From: Saturnia japonica
Taxonomy: Eukaryota; Arthropoda; Insecta; Lepidoptera; Saturniidae
Direction: 5' to 3'
Assembly (NCBI GenBank): GCA_033032175.1
Contig: CM065322.1
Coordinates: 13,516,001 to 13,580,000, forward strand
Length of the DNA: 64,000 nt
Shown: piece by piece, positions 31,675-45,100 of the stretch
How positions within the stretch are numbered: position 1 is the first letter of the stretch
Layout of the letters: every line of letters starts with the position of its first letter
Notes under the pieces: model-generated
The model's input: the letters and a program-made list of their open reading frames with translations, nothing else
Told to the model about the DNA's origin: nothing
Databases searched by the model: none
Position numbers and translations under genes: made by a program

Positions 31675-32335
31675 ACTCTAGAATATTAATTTCAAATGGA
31701 AAAATAACTAATTCACCCTCTTCTATCGGTTTTGGTAAAAAAGATATAATATTGTCGTGATCTATCTCGGAAATAACATCTTGAATTCTTTTAAATTTAC
31801 TTTTATTTTCAGCTGTTTTGAAACCTTACACAAGTAAGGGATCTGTTTCAGAAATTTGGTAAACATATTTGTAGGTCTTTTTGCCACGTTTAGAAAAGAA
31901 TTTCACCAACAAGAATCTTCCTAGAGAACACTCTGTTTCCTCGTCTTCGTATTCTAGCACATTTTCGTCAGGATCATTTTCAGTCAGTCGTCTTTCTGCG
32001 ACTTGCTCACTGTATACACCAGAAGCTGCGGCTTGAGATGAAACTGATTCAACCAATGCTTGAGTTTCTATTTCTTGATTTTCAGATGGGGAAGTTTCCT
32101 CTTTTGACGCAATGCTCTTTCCGGGAGCTACACTTAAACGAGTCTTCTTTCTTGATGGTTGGTTTGAATTAGTTCCATATTTTGATTTCTTTAGGAAATC
32201 TGTCAAAGTACTTTCAATTTCCTGTTCTTCAATATGTTCTCTTGGAAGCCGATTAAGAACTTTTTCTTTAAAGGATGAATGCCAGTAGCATAAAATCTGC
32301 TCATGATATTCCGTTTGACACCGGAAGTTATACTA
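31675..32335 (-). pseudogene. pogo-like transposase C-terminal domain
   Basis: The 126-codon frame 32206-31826 begins MTDFLKKSKYG, has the basic RKKTRLSVAPGKSI box, an acidic Ser/Glu linker and RFLLVKFFSKRGKKTYKYVYQ, a C-terminal beta-rich module found in some insect pogo-type transposases. The reading passes a TAG at 31826 and goes on in frame (GFKTAENKSKFKRIQDV, SFLPKPIEEGELVIFP) to about 31675. Upstream, FQENILKNRKLKVL is readable to 32260 with a stop. The catalytic domain is absent. Confidence 0.5.
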
Positions 32336-32399
32336 CCTAGGGCAAAAAATAGTAAGACTTAGTTCATAATTTTAAAATATTTCATTTATTCTTCCAAAT

Positions 32400-33400
32400 C
32401 TATTTCGTCCCCCTCAAAGTAATCCCCCCTTATAATACACTTGTGCCAAGGTTTTTCCAACCCTCGAAACAGTTGTTAAAGTCAATTTCCGGAATAGCCT
32501 TGAATACGCGTAGAGATTCACGTTTAATGTCTTCAGTTGACTCAAAACGATTTCCCCGGAGCGGTCGTTTGAGTTTGCTGAATAGCCAGAAGTCACACTG
32601 AGCTAAATCAGGCGAATACGGTGGTTGCGGCACGATATTGGTTGAAAATTTGGCGAAAAACTCACGAATAGTTTACTCACGGTGCATTATCGTGGTGCAA
32701 AGGCCAAGAGTTGTCGGCCCATAATTCTGGCCTCTTTTTACGAATAGCTTCGCGCAGACGACGCATAACACTGAAATAGTATTCCTTGTTGACAGTTTGG
32801 CCGGTCGGAAGGAATTCGGAGTGCACCACACTTCGATAATCGAAGAAAACTGTCAACATAACCTTGATTTTTGAATTGCTTTGACGTGGTTTTTTTCGGC
32901 TTCGGCTCACCTTTGATACGATATTCGGCCGATTGATAGTCTGTTTCCGGGTCATAAGCGTAGATCCAAGTCTCATCTCCAGTTATGATGCGTTTCATTT
33001 TGTCTTGATAGTCGGAAAGCATTGTTTCACAGACGTCAACGCGACGCTGTTTTTCGAAAAAATTGAGTGATTTTGGAACGAATCGTGCTTTCACTTTTCT
33101 TAGGCCCAAATAATGTTTCAAAATGGTTTTCACTGATCCTTCCGATATTCCAACGATGCCAGTAAGATCTCTGACTGTTAATCGTCGATTCTCAAGCACC
33201 AATTCCTTGATTTTATTGACGTGTTGATCATCAGTTGATGTTGATGGCCGTCCTGGACGTGGTTCGTCGTCAACGCGTTCTCGACCCTCTTTGTATAATT
33301 TGTACCAATTGAAAACAGTTGCCTCGCGACAAACAATTATCACCGAAGGCCTTTTGCAACATTGTGAATGTTTCGGCACCAGAAATTTAATTACGCACGC
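32400..33400 (-). pseudogene. mariner transposase, frameshifted
   Basis: Nearly full-length mariner (DD34D) gene in at least three frames. 33379-32738: FNWYKLYKEGRERVDDEPRP, helix-turn-helix, ITGDETWIYAYDPET (first Asp), GEPKPKK. 32976-32677: MLTVFFDYRSVVHSEFLP, then LHHDNAP (second Asp). 32633-32430: PPYSPDLAQCDFWLF (third Asp), then FNNCFEGWKNLG at the end. Two frameshifts between pieces, plus a likely third near the start. Inverted repeats not found. Confidence 0.85.
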
Positions 33401-33529
33401 ACTTTACTGACAGCTCAGCTGAGTTTTTTTCTCGCTAAGGCCATCGGATAAACATCCTTTAAGCGTAATCTCGTACTACACTGCTATTACGTTGCATCAG
33501 ATCAACTGCTGGTTCGGTTAGATCGTCTT

Positions 33530-33720
33530 TTAATGTAACGTATGTTTACCAGGGCAAAGGATCAAGGTACGATATATGACTAGTGCTACTCTCGGAAATG
33601 GGGAAACTGACGTGGTAGTAATCTCCATTGGCGCTCTATTGATTTTCCTAAGGGCTTTGTTTTCTTGATAGGTTTTACACTTCTTAACACAATCCTCTAT
33701 GTCACCACGCATTCCTTTTT
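33530..33720 (-). pseudogene. Gypsy-type integrase scrap
   Basis: A 60-codon frame: MRGDIEDCVKKCKTYQENKA, then NRAPMEITTTSVSPFPRVAL. This is the end of the integrase His/Cys finger and the start of the catalytic core. The second Cys of the CxxC pair is Tyr (CKTY), and the first catalytic Asp region is garbled. Dead. Confidence 0.65.
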
Positions 33721-33947
33721 AGTAAAATTGTTATTTTATTCTATTGTACATGCGTGTTAGCCTTAGTGACCAAATGTCGTAATATCGTGGTTTTCGCGAA
33801 GAATTTTAAGCCTTTTCACTACTCTGGGTTGTATTGATTTTTTTATTTAAGTATACATGTATAACCTATAAAATTTATTGTTGTATAAATGTAATGTTAA
33901 CTTTATCTTCTCAAATCTGTTCAGTGGGATTGTTTAAAAAAGTCAAA

Positions 33948-34525
33948 TCATATCCAAATTTTACCATCTAGTGCTGAACAATACTGTACTGACATGTGTA
34001 AAAGTATACTGAAGAACTTTTTCAAATCAGATTCTGTAAAACATGTAAAGGAACTGCGATTGCTTTGTAGTATATATAAATTTGTTTGCTTCACTAATCT
34101 GTTGGTAAAATCTTTTGTGATGAAGTCGGTGCAATAAGTGTAGGAATTGCAGTTGTGATATCTCATCTGAAGCAGCAGAACTTCCCCTGAAAGTCATCTT
34201 ATCTTAATCATGCACCATATTATTTTCTTACTCATACAATTTTTTTTTGTCAAATGACAACACTAGACATATTTGTTGAATTAGATGAATGAGAGGGTTC
34301 CTGGTCTTTTATAGTGACCATTTTTACAAGAGAAAAATATTGCTAGCAGTTTAATCTACCACACCATCATCGTCATTTTCCTCTTGCAACGCTTCTATAA
34401 TTTTACCGGCACCGTGTTAATTGTCGACAGAATTTTCGACATCAAGGCCATCTTCTTCTGATAGCCAACCATCTTCTAAATGGCTGAAGTATTCTTCAAT
34501 TTCCCACTCTTCTAAATTTCTCTAC
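33948..34525 (-). pseudogene. piggyBac-type transposase N-terminal part
   Basis: Minus strand from about 34520: an acidic N-terminus (LEEWEIEEYFSHLEDGWLS, EEDGLDVE), a stop, then 34166-33948 with FITKDFTNRLVKQTNLYI and TESDLKKFFSILLHMSVQ, the N-terminal domain of piggyBac transposases. It lies downstream (left) of the tandem array in transposase orientation, although it encodes the part that should come before the array's core. Its relation to the array (donor copy or circularly permuted end) is unknown. Confidence 0.6.
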
Positions 34526-34773
34526 AACAGTAACATAAAATAAACATATAGCAAAAAACATTCTTGTCATACATTACAACTGAATAGTGATGTAAATTTG
34601 AGTAACATAGTTTTGTGAAGATTATTTGGAGTAATCGATATTAATTGCACAGAAAATATCAAAAACACAAAAAAAAACCTTTATTACACTCATTCTCGCT
34701 TTTATTAGCAAAAAAAGTTGACCGCCGAAGGACGCCCGGTAGGTATGAAACATCTTAATGAATATTAAAAAAT

Positions 34774-35740
34774 ATACCAATTAGTCGCAAATTGTGGTAC
34801 GGAAGTAATTAATTCTGAAGCATACCAATTAGTTGCCCTAACATTATGCTCCAAAAGTTTGTTATTACAATATTGGCTAAATGCACTATATATACATGTA
34901 GTTGGCTGGCAAGGGGCTGGATTTTTACCTGGCTAAAATATTTCCTGCTTATTCTGAAAGGATGCCATAGGCGAGCACTGAAATCGTTAGGCTGAACGAT
35001 CTCTGCGGAATCATGGCTCAGCTATGGCATCTTAAGCACCCAAAAAAACTCATCCTCTCCTTCATTCATTCTGACGATCCGTCTCCTCCTTAATTGTAGC
35101 ATACACCTGACTTTCCGAGACGCATCAAATTAGTTTATCATATCTCTCAATCCCAGAACGTCATCATCTACACATACTTCAATAATAAGGTAGCCTCGTC
35201 GCCATCCCCCATTCCCAAAGAAGAAGTGACCTGCAGAGTCCAGTGCACGTCGTGCTTTGCCACTCCCGGCTGCTTTGCTGCACTCTGGTGCTCGACCGCC
35301 CCCGGTTACTGCGCTGTCCTCTGGTGCTACTTTAAGTATATTTTTCTTTCAAGTAAATATGGTTCTAACATCTGATTCTGTTTATCCCACCCATAAATTT
35401 ATTGTAGTCTGCAATAACTCTGGGTTTCAAATGTCCTGGCTTTACCAGGTCTGGCCTCAATAGGGACAGAATCAGTCCCATTATGTGTGGAGATGGTATA
35501 GACAGTTTTTCTGGTTTTGTCGTGGTAAGCCATTACAGCCATGTTACCAGAAAACCGAGCAATACAGGTAGGTGCCTTGTGCATGTTTCGCGCGCTTAAT
35601 TGAAAACGGTACATCATTGCGGCATTTTCGTAACGTACCAACAAAATAGCTCCCGTTACGTTTCAAAAAACTCGGCAAGTAATGGTGAATTAAACCAATT
35701 CTCAAGATAAAATCTATGTCCTTTGTTGAGTAGAGGTCTA
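34774..35740 (-). repeat. Array unit 0 (partial, left end)
   Basis: Homology begins at ATACCAATTAGTCGCAAATTG (34774). Only the downstream ~967 bp of the unit is present. GC-rich segment of the GAGTCCAGTGCACGTCG type. Confidence 0.85.
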
Positions 35741-37160
35741 ATAAGTTTAACGACCACTTCCGTGCTTACAGGCAAGATGCTAGCTGATGACACTGACCTA
35801 TCTTTTCTTAAGTAAAAGAAATAAGACTACATGTAGCCTGTCGTCGATTCGCAAATCTCATAAGTTTTGATACCAAACCTAGCTGCTTTGGTTCTAATGA
35901 ACTGCTTAAATGACAAGTTTTCTTTCCATAATATTTGGGATTCGTCTATTGTTATATCTTGATTCGTATTATAAGCCTCACTAAAAATTTTGTTCAGGTG
36001 CTCTATAGGGCCAAGGACAATTTGGATGAATCAGGATTACGAGTCGAATTATCAACATAATGGAGAGCTCTATTCAATAACCAATACCGCTTTCGGGTAA
36101 ACAAAGTTTTAAAAACATAAACTTATTGTAGGAATTTGGATAATGCCAAACATCATCCAGAATGCAAATAATATTAGTATGTCAGGGCTATTGGTATCAT
36201 ACCAATTAGTCGCAAATTGAGGTACGGAAGTAATGAATTCTGAAGCATACCAATTACTTGCCCTATCATTATGCTCCAAAAGTTTGTTATTACAATATTG
36301 GCTAAATGCACTATATATACATGTAGTTGGCTGGCAAGGGGCTGGATTTTTACCTGGCTAAAATATTTCCTGCTTATTCTGAAAGGAAGCCATAGGTGAG
36401 CACTGAAATCGTTAGGCTGAAAGATCTCTGGGGAATCATTGCTCAGCTATGGCATCTTAAGCACCCAAAAAAACTTATCCTCTCCTTCATTCATTCTGAC
36501 GATCCGTCTCCTCCTTAATTGTAGCATACACCTGACTTTCCGAGACGCATCAAATTAGTTTATCATATCTCTCAATCCCAGAACGTCATCATCTACACAT
36601 ACTTCAATAATAAGGTAGCTTCGTCGCCATCCCCCATTCCCAAAGACGAAGTGACCTGCAGAGCACCGAGCACGTTGTGCTCTGCCACTCCTGGCTGCTT
36701 TGCTGCACTCTGGTGCTCGACTGCTTCCGGCTACTGCGCTGTCCTCTGGTGCTACTTTAAGCATATTTTTCCTCAAGTAAATATGGTTCTAACATCTGAT
36801 TCTGTTTATCCCACCCATAAATTTATTGTAGTCTGCAATAACTCTGGGTTTCAAATGTCCTGGCTTACCAGGTCTGGCCTCAATATGGACAGAATTAGTC
36901 CCATGATGTGTGGAGATGGTATGGACAGTTTTTCTGGTCTTGTCGTGGTAAGCCATTACAGCCATGTTACCAGAAAGCCGAGCAATAAAGGTAGGTGCCT
37001 TGTGCAAGTTTCGCGCGCTTAATTAAAAACGGTACATCATTGCGGCATTTTCGTAACGTACCAAAAAATTCGCTCCCGTTACGTTGCAAAAATCTCGGCA
37101 AGTAATGGTGAATTAAACCAATTCTCAAGATATAATCTATGTCTCTTGTTGAGTAGGGGT
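35741..37160 (-). repeat. Array unit 1
   Basis: 1420 bp. The transposase core frame here is further damaged by small deletions (near 36000-36020). GC-rich segment of the GCACCGAGCACGTTG type. Confidence 0.9.
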
Positions 37161-38585
37161 CTAATAAGTTTAACGACCACTTCCGTGCTTACAGGCAAGA
37201 TGCTAGCTGATGACACTGACCTATCTTTTCCTAAGTAAAAGAAATAAGACTACATGTAGCCTGTCGTCGATTCGCAAATCTCATAAGTTTTGATACCAAA
37301 TCTAGCTGCTTTGGTTCTAATGAACTGCTTAAATGACAAGTTTTCTTTCCATAATATTTGGGATTCGTCTATTGTTATATCTTGATTCGTATTATAAGCC
37401 TCACTAAAAATTTTGTTCAGGTGTTCTACTATAGGGCCAAGGAAGAACAATTTGGATGAATCAGGATTACGAGTCGAATTATCAACATAATGGAGAGCTC
37501 TATTCAATAACCAATACCGCTTTCGGGTAAACAAAGTTTTAAAAACATAAACTTATTGTAGGAATTTGGATAATGCCAAACATCATCCAGAATGCAAATA
37601 ATATTAGTATGTCAGGGCTATTGGTATCATACCAATTAGTCGCAAATTGAGGTACGGAAGTAATTAATTCTGAAGCATACCAATTACTTGCCCTAACATT
37701 ATGCTCCAAAAGTTTGTTATTACAATATTGGCTAAATGCACTATATATACATGTAGTTGGCTGGCAAGGGGCTGGATTTTTACCTGGCTAAAATATTTCC
37801 TGCTTATTCTGAAAGGAAGCCATAGGCGAGCACTGAAATCGTTAGGCTGAAAGATCTCTACGGAATCATTGCTCAGCTATGGCATCTTAAGCACCCAAAA
37901 AAACTCATCCTCTCCTTCATTCATTCTGACGATCCGTCTCCTCCTTAATTGTAGCATACACCTGACTTTCCGAGACGCATCAAATTAGTTTATCATATCT
38001 CTCAATCCCAGAACGTCATCATCTACACATACTTAAGGTAGCCTCGTCGCCATCCCCCATTCCCAAAGAAGAAGTGACCTGCAGAGTCCAGTGCACGTCG
38101 TGCTTTGCCACTCCCGGCTGCTTTGCTGCACTCTGGTGCTCGACCGCCCCCGGCTACTGCGCTGTCCTCTGGTGCTACTTTAAGCATATTTTTCTTTCAA
38201 GTAAATATGGTTCTAACATCTGATTCTGTTTATCCCACCCATAAATTTATTGTAGTCTGCAATAACTCTGGGTTTCAAATGTCCTGGCTTTACCAGGTTT
38301 GGCCTCAATAGGGACAGAATCAGTCCCATTATGTGTGGAGATGGTATAGACAGTTTTTCTGGTTTTGTCGTGGTAAGCCATTACAGCCATGTTACCAGAA
38401 AGCCGAGCAATACAGGTAGGTGCCTTGTGCAAGTTTCGCGCGCTTAATTAAAAACGGTACATCGTTGCGGCATTTTCGTAACGTACGAACAAAATAGCTC
38501 CCGTTACGTTTCAAAAAACTCGGCAAGTAATGGTGAATTAAACCAATTCTCAAGATAAAATCTATGTCCTTTGTTGAGTAGGGGT
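37161..38585 (-). repeat. Array unit 2
   Basis: 1425 bp. The 94-codon core frame is open at 37534-37250. GC-rich segment of the GTCCAGTGCACGTCG type. Lacks the CAATAA of the neighbour units near 38033. Confidence 0.9.
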
Positions 38586-40017
38586 CTAGTAAGTTTAACG
38601 ACCACTTCCGTGCTTACAGGCAAGATGCTAGCTGATGACACTGACCTATCTTTTCCTAAGTAAAAGAAATAAGACTACATGTAGCCTGTCGTCGATTCGC
38701 AAATCTCATAAGCTTTGATACCAAATCTAGCTGCTTTGGTTCTAATGAACTGCTTAAATGACAAGTTTTCTTTCCATAATATTTGGGATTCGTCTATTGT
38801 TATATCTTGATTCGTATTATAAGCCTCACTAAAAATTTTGTTCAGGTGTTCTACTATAGGGCCAAGGAAGAACAATTTGGATGAATCAGGATTACGAGTC
38901 GAATTACCAACATAATGGAGAGCTCTATTCAATAACCAATACCGCTTTCGGGTAAACAAAGTTTTAAAAACATAAACTTATTGTAGGAATTTGGATAATG
39001 CCAAACATCATCCAGAATTCAAATAATATTATTATGTCAGGGCTATTGGTATCATACCAATTAGTCGCAAATTGAGGTACGGAAGTAATTAATTCTGAAG
39101 CATACCAATTACTTGCCCTATCATTATGCTCCAAAAGTTTGTTATTACAATATTGGCTAAATGCACTATATATACATTTAGTTGGCTGGCAAGGGGCTGG
39201 ATTTTTACCTGGCTAAAATATTTCCTGCTTATTCTGAAAGGAAGCCATAGGCGAGCACTGAAATCGTTAGGCTGAAAGATCTCTACGGAATCATTGCTCA
39301 GCTATGGCATCTTAAGCACCCAAAAAAACTCATCCTCTCCTTCATTTATTCTGACGATCCGTCTCCTCCTTAATTGTAGCATACACCTGACTTTCCGAGA
39401 CGCATCAAATTAGTTTATCATATCTCTCAATCCCAGAACATCATCATCTACACATACTTGAATAATAAGGTAGCTTCGTCGCCATCCCCCATTCCCAAAG
39501 ACGAAGTGACCTGCAGAGCACCGAGCACGTTGTGCTCTGCCACTCCTGGCTGCTTTGCTGCACTCTGGTGCTCGACCGCCCCCGGCTACTGCGCTGTCCT
39601 CTGGTGCTACTTTAAGCATATTTTTCTTTCAAGTAAATATGGTTCTAACATCTGATTCTGTTTATCCCACCCATAAATTTATTGTAGTCTGCAATAACTC
39701 TGGGTTTCAAATGTCCTGGCTTTACCAGGTCTGGCCTCAATAGGGACAGAATCAGTCCCATTATGTGTGGAGATGGTATAGACAGTTTTTCTGGTTTTGT
39801 CGTGGTAAGCCATTACAGCCATGTTACCAGAAAGCCGAGCAATACAGGTAGGTGCCTTGTGCAAGTTTCGCGCGCTTAATTAAAAACGGTACATCATTGC
39901 GGCATTTTCGTAACGTACCAACAAAATAGCTCCCGTTACGTTTCAAAAAACTCGGCAAGTAATGGTGAATTAAACCAATTCTCAAGATAAAATCTATGTC
40001 CTTTGTTGAGTAGGGGT
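38586..40017 (-). repeat. Array unit 3
   Basis: 1432 bp. Core frame open at 38959-38675. GC-rich segment of the GCACCGAGCACG type. Starts CTAGTAAG instead of CTAATAAG, as does unit 4. Confidence 0.9.
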
Positions 40018-41449
40018 CTAGTAAGTTTAACGACCACTTCCGTGCTTACAGGCAAGATGCTAGCTGATGACACTGACCTATCTTTTCCTAAGTAAAAGAA
40101 ATAAGACTACATGTAGCCTGTCGTCGATTCGCAAATCTCATAAGTTTTGATACCAAATCTAGCTGCTTTGGTTCTAATGAACTGCTTAAATGACAAGTTT
40201 TCTTTCCATAATATTTGGGATTCGTCTATTGTTATATCTTGATTCGTATTATAAGCCTCACTAAAAATTTTGTTCAGGTGTTCTACTATAGGGCCAAGGA
40301 AGAACAATTTGGATGAATCAGGATTACGAGTCGAATTATCAACATAATGGAGAGCTCTATTCAATAACCAATACCGCTTTCGGGTAAACAAAGTTTTAAA
40401 AACATAAACTTATTGTAGGAATTTGGATAATGCCAAACATCATCCAGAATTCAAATAATATTATTATGTCAGGGCTATTGGTATCATACCAATTAGTCGC
40501 AAATTGAGGTACGGAAGTAATTAATTCTGAAGCATACCAATTACTTGCCCTAACATTATGCTCCAAAAGTTTGTTATTACAATATTGGCTAAATGCACTA
40601 TATATACATGTAGTTGGCTGGCAAGGGGCTGGATTTTTACCTGGCTAAAATATTTCCTGCTTATTCTGAAAGGAAGCCATAGGCGAGCACTGAAATCGTT
40701 AGGCTGAAAGATCTCTACGGAATCATTGCTCAGCTATGGCATCTTAAGCACCCAAAAAAACTCATCCTCTCCTTCATTCATTCTGACGATCCGTCTCCTC
40801 CTTAATTGTAGCATACACCTGACTTTCCGAGACGCATCAAATTAGTTTATCATATCTCTCAATCCCAGAACATCATCATCTACACATACTTGAATAATAA
40901 GGTAGCTTCGTCGCCATCCCCCATTCCCAAAGACGAAGTGACCTGCAGAGCACCGAGCACGTTGTGCTCTGCCACTCCTGGCTGCTTTGCTGCACTCTGG
41001 TGCTCGACCGCCCCCGGCTACTGCGCTGTCCTCTGGTGCTACTTTAAGCATATTTTTCTTTCAAGTAAATATGGTTCTAACATCTGATTCTGTTTATCCC
41101 ACCCATAAATTTATTGTAGTCTGCAATAACTCTGGGTTTCAAATGTCCTGGCTTTACCAGGTCTGGCCTCAATATGGACAGAATTAGTCCTATGATGTGT
41201 GGAGATGGTATAGACAGTTTTTCTGGTTTTGTCGTGGTAAGCCATTACAGCCATGTTACCAGAAAGCCGAGCAATACAGGTAGGTGCCTTGTGCAAGTTT
41301 CGCGCGCTTAATTAAAAACGGTACATCATTGCGGCATTTTCGTAACGTACCAACAAAATAGCTCCCGTTACGTTTCAAAAATCTCGGCAAGTAATGGTGA
41401 ATTAAACCAATTTTCAAGATATAATATATGTCTCTTGTTGAGTAGGGGT
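40018..41449 (-). repeat. Array unit 4
   Basis: 1432 bp, almost the same as unit 3 (shared CTAGTAAG start and ACATCATC near the anchor), suggesting recent duplication of one from the other. Core frame open at 40391-40107. Confidence 0.9.
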
Positions 41450-41453
41450 CTAA

Positions 41454-42069
41454 TAGTCCATTGAAATGTTACATTTTTTAGGCCTTACCTTGAGTTTTTT
41501 AGAGGACGCAATTTTATGTTTTTGATGTGTAGGGGGGATCAGTGTAAAGCTAAAACCAAGTTTGTGGGGTCGCCACCCTTGTCCCACGGCCGCCATCTTG
41601 GAAATAGGGGTTGAAATGGTATTTACGATATATCTCTTAACTATTTATATTATAAAAAAAATTTGTTAACATTTTTTGTTGCAAATTAAATGCTCTACAA
41701 CTTTGCTCCGGTAACTTTTTGTCGTAGAACTATAAATAAAAAAGTTATAAGCGAAAATCTTCAGAAATTTGAGAAAAAAATTTATATTTTTCGATGTAAC
41801 TTTTTTTTTATCATTTTTGTACATCGTTTTTTGAGGAACAACTTTTATTCGCATCTTTTTTTCATTAAGTCAATAGCTAAGGTTTTACAGCGCTCCGAAG
41901 TGAGTACTATTTTTCAGTACTCTTAACTATACCTATATTATACGTGTGTACCTATAATATGTCATCAGTTATTGTTTGTTTTTTTTTTCTTTGTTTGTAC
42001 TTTATTATTATAACTTTTTTAATTACAAATTTTGCAATATTATTAATAATTAATTATTGACTCTTTTCC
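41454..42069. repeat. Left terminal inverted repeat of the Academ-type element
   Basis: About 616 bp, inverted match to 46966-47600. Outer 120 bp somewhat diverged, inner part (CAGCGCTCCGAAGTGAGTAC) nearly identical. Unusually long for a DNA transposon. Confidence 0.85.
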
Positions 42070-42158
42070 CCACCACCCTCGAGGTAGAGTCTAGAGGCGC
42101 GTTTTTTTTACGTGGTATCCCCAATAGGCATAATCCACGGTGATTTTCTAAATTAGAA

Positions 42159-45100
42159 CTACTCCGTCCTCAGTCGTTTCGATGGACCAGGTTGCGGCTC
42201 AGCATCTGATCGGCTTTCTGAATTAAATACCAGTGGGAGAACTGGAGAAGGAAGGGGTGTTAATGTTGGCGGTTCATCATCAAAGTCATTTTCATTTATT
42301 AATTCTGAGAGTTCCATTACGTTGCTGCAAGTCTCTCCAGAACAATGGAAGCACACTGCAGAACATTTCATTCCTGCTTTTCGGCATCCACACATCGCTC
42401 CACAGTTTCCTTTGCATTTGCAAAAGATCAATTTTAGAAGCTCAGGGGGTGCTGGAGGTTTAGAGTTCTGCACTGGCATCAATAATTTTCCACATTTTTT
42501 CCAGCCCCAGTCTTCAGGATCATTATAATTACCAAGCCACGACTGGACCTGATGGTAGACTCGGAAAGTATGAAAGCGAGCTGTGTCTTGTGTTGGAGGA
42601 AGTGAGGATAAGTTAAATGTACTTTTTGTCACTGCCTTGGCGAATTGTTTGTATCTTAGGCTGTCAAGAGAATTATCATCTTTATTACCACCGTATAAAG
42701 AGATTAAAAAAACTTTCACCAATTACAGTGAGCAAAGCAGGGTCAACTCTCTTGTTGAGAAACAAAGCCGTTCCACTTGCAAACTCTAAATGTTTCTCCA
42801 GGGTTTTCACAAATTTCATTTTACCGATATTGTAAGGAGCTGAAGTTGTGTCACATCCGGAAAAAGCATGAAGAAACAGCAAGTTATTCGCAATGACATC
42901 TCCGTACATAAAACCTGACGCACTATATAATTGTTCTGCTGTTCGTCCTTTTGATGGTTTAAAAAAAAATACATTTGCTTGTTTTCTGCCAAGTGCTGTG
43001 AGCAATATCAGTATGTCAATATCTTCAGCTACAATAGTAACAGTACTAAATAATGGAGATGCAGCAAGAGCAGTACGAACGATAAGAGCGTCTGCGTCTG
43101 ATTCTGCTTGGTCAACAGTGAAACCCATTTCCGAGAATACAGTTTTAAGAAGTATAATAAAGTTAAATATGTTCTTCTCATTACCAAGAAATTTCTCTTG
43201 TGATAATGTCGGTATGGTGTTCTTGTCAAATTTTACTTCTGTCGACTGCTGTTTTTTCGTGCGGCGCAAACGTTCCCAAGACTTTGTTCCTGCGACATCA
43301 GGGTCGTCTGAGTAACCGTCAAACACAATGCTTGCAGAGAGCCCGAAGTGTTCTTGTACATATTTGACGTATTTTGTAGTTATATCCTTGAACGATGAAT
43401 TTCGATCCCAAATTACTTTATGTAAAAGAAAACCACCGTCAATAACAAAATGACCCCTGGCGCTGATGTTAGAGGATCGTTCTACCGGTGTAAAAGCATT
43501 AAACAAAGATGACTTAGTACCTTTTCTCATGCCATCCTCCGCGAATAATGACAATGGGAAAGGTGCTAATTCATACTTTAAGTATTCTTTGACATCACCT
43601 GTTTCTCTTGAAATGCACATTCGTTGAAATAAGAGTAATGGATTAATGACGACACGAGTTTTATCAACTTCAATAGTACTTGTCATAGCGCTGAAAGGAA
43701 GAACCTTATTTTTACGCTGAAATGATAGCCGTTGAAAATCAGAACCTATGATATTAGTAATCAAATCTTCTCCTATCTCAAAGGCACGTTGACAATTAAT
43801 ATCCTCTGAAGCAACTATACCATTAGCAATGCAAATTAATTCAGAGCAATCTTGGGTAAAGACATGAGTTGCAAACCAATTATCTATTTTTTCAAGATCT
43901 TCGTTGTCACGTTTTATGCGTGAATCTCGGTAATCAATATGTTGTTCTGAAGTATCCATTGAAAGGTTGCAGTATTCTGTTACTTGTTCACAAACATCTT
44001 GTAGACGTATCATTCCAAGGGTCCACGATGCCAGCGTACTCTCAGTAATACCACGGCCGTGCGTTAATCCTCCAGATGATTTAAACATTCTCATAAGAGT
44101 CTGCTCAATAGTTTGATCAGACATGATCCCACTCCAAAATTTATCCGTTCGTCTAATAGTAAAATAGCCTAAGGCTGTGAAAGAGTGAAATTCTTCAGGA
44201 GTCATTATTTTCTCAAGATTCAGCATATCTTGCAAATATAGACTGGACTTGGCATACAAGAAATGCCCACTTGAGTGGAAAATCGGGAGCATGTTTCTGA
44301 TAGTCTTTATATGCAAAGACCAATTTCCGGAGCGTTCTGCCTCTATGAAATGTTTCAGAAGAGTGACCAGTCTGTAATATTGGACCCATAATTTTGCCGT
44401 TGGTCCTTTACTTTCCAGCATGTTCAAAGCCTCCTCAAATTTGGTAGTTATTTGTTGGAATAGAGTATTATGTATAGCTTCAAAAATTCTTGTTCTATCA
44501 ATATCTGTACTATTATCATCCAGAAAATCTCGTTCTTCTGTAAATTCTATTGAATCCATAACTATTTTTGTTATTGATAAGTGCACTAGCAAATGAGCAC
44601 GTACAGCCCTACTATAAGCATGTCCAGATATTATGTGCTGTACGCAGTTCTCAGCATAAATTAATTTGAAGATATCTTCGAGTCCACTACCAGACATGAT
44701 ATATCCAATCGCACCTATGAACGACATGAGCAAATGGAAGCCACCTAATCGAACTACGACCTTCGATAGATCGGTATTAGGATCAGCAGCAGCTGTAATG
44801 TCTCGAGCTTTCCAATATAGCGGTTGATCAAATGTCACAATGCATGTTTTTTGATTGGAAGCTTTACATTTTTTAATAGAAAATAAAAGAGATGTTAAAA
44901 TTGTATCATAATCTGATGGCGGAGCGTTTATAAATGGCAAACATATAATTCTACTTCTTTCAAAAGGTTTTTCTGCAGTTGCTTTGATCATAAATCCATT
45001 CCATCCGCTGATATTTACAGTGCATGACCATTTACCATACAGCCACATCAAATCACAAGGTGTAGGAACAATTTGTTTGGTCGATTGTGTGGCCCTTTCA

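Noticed and set aside
42893..43315. 140-codon plus-strand frame inside the Academ-type gene
   Set aside because: Antisense shadow of the well-supported minus-strand gene.
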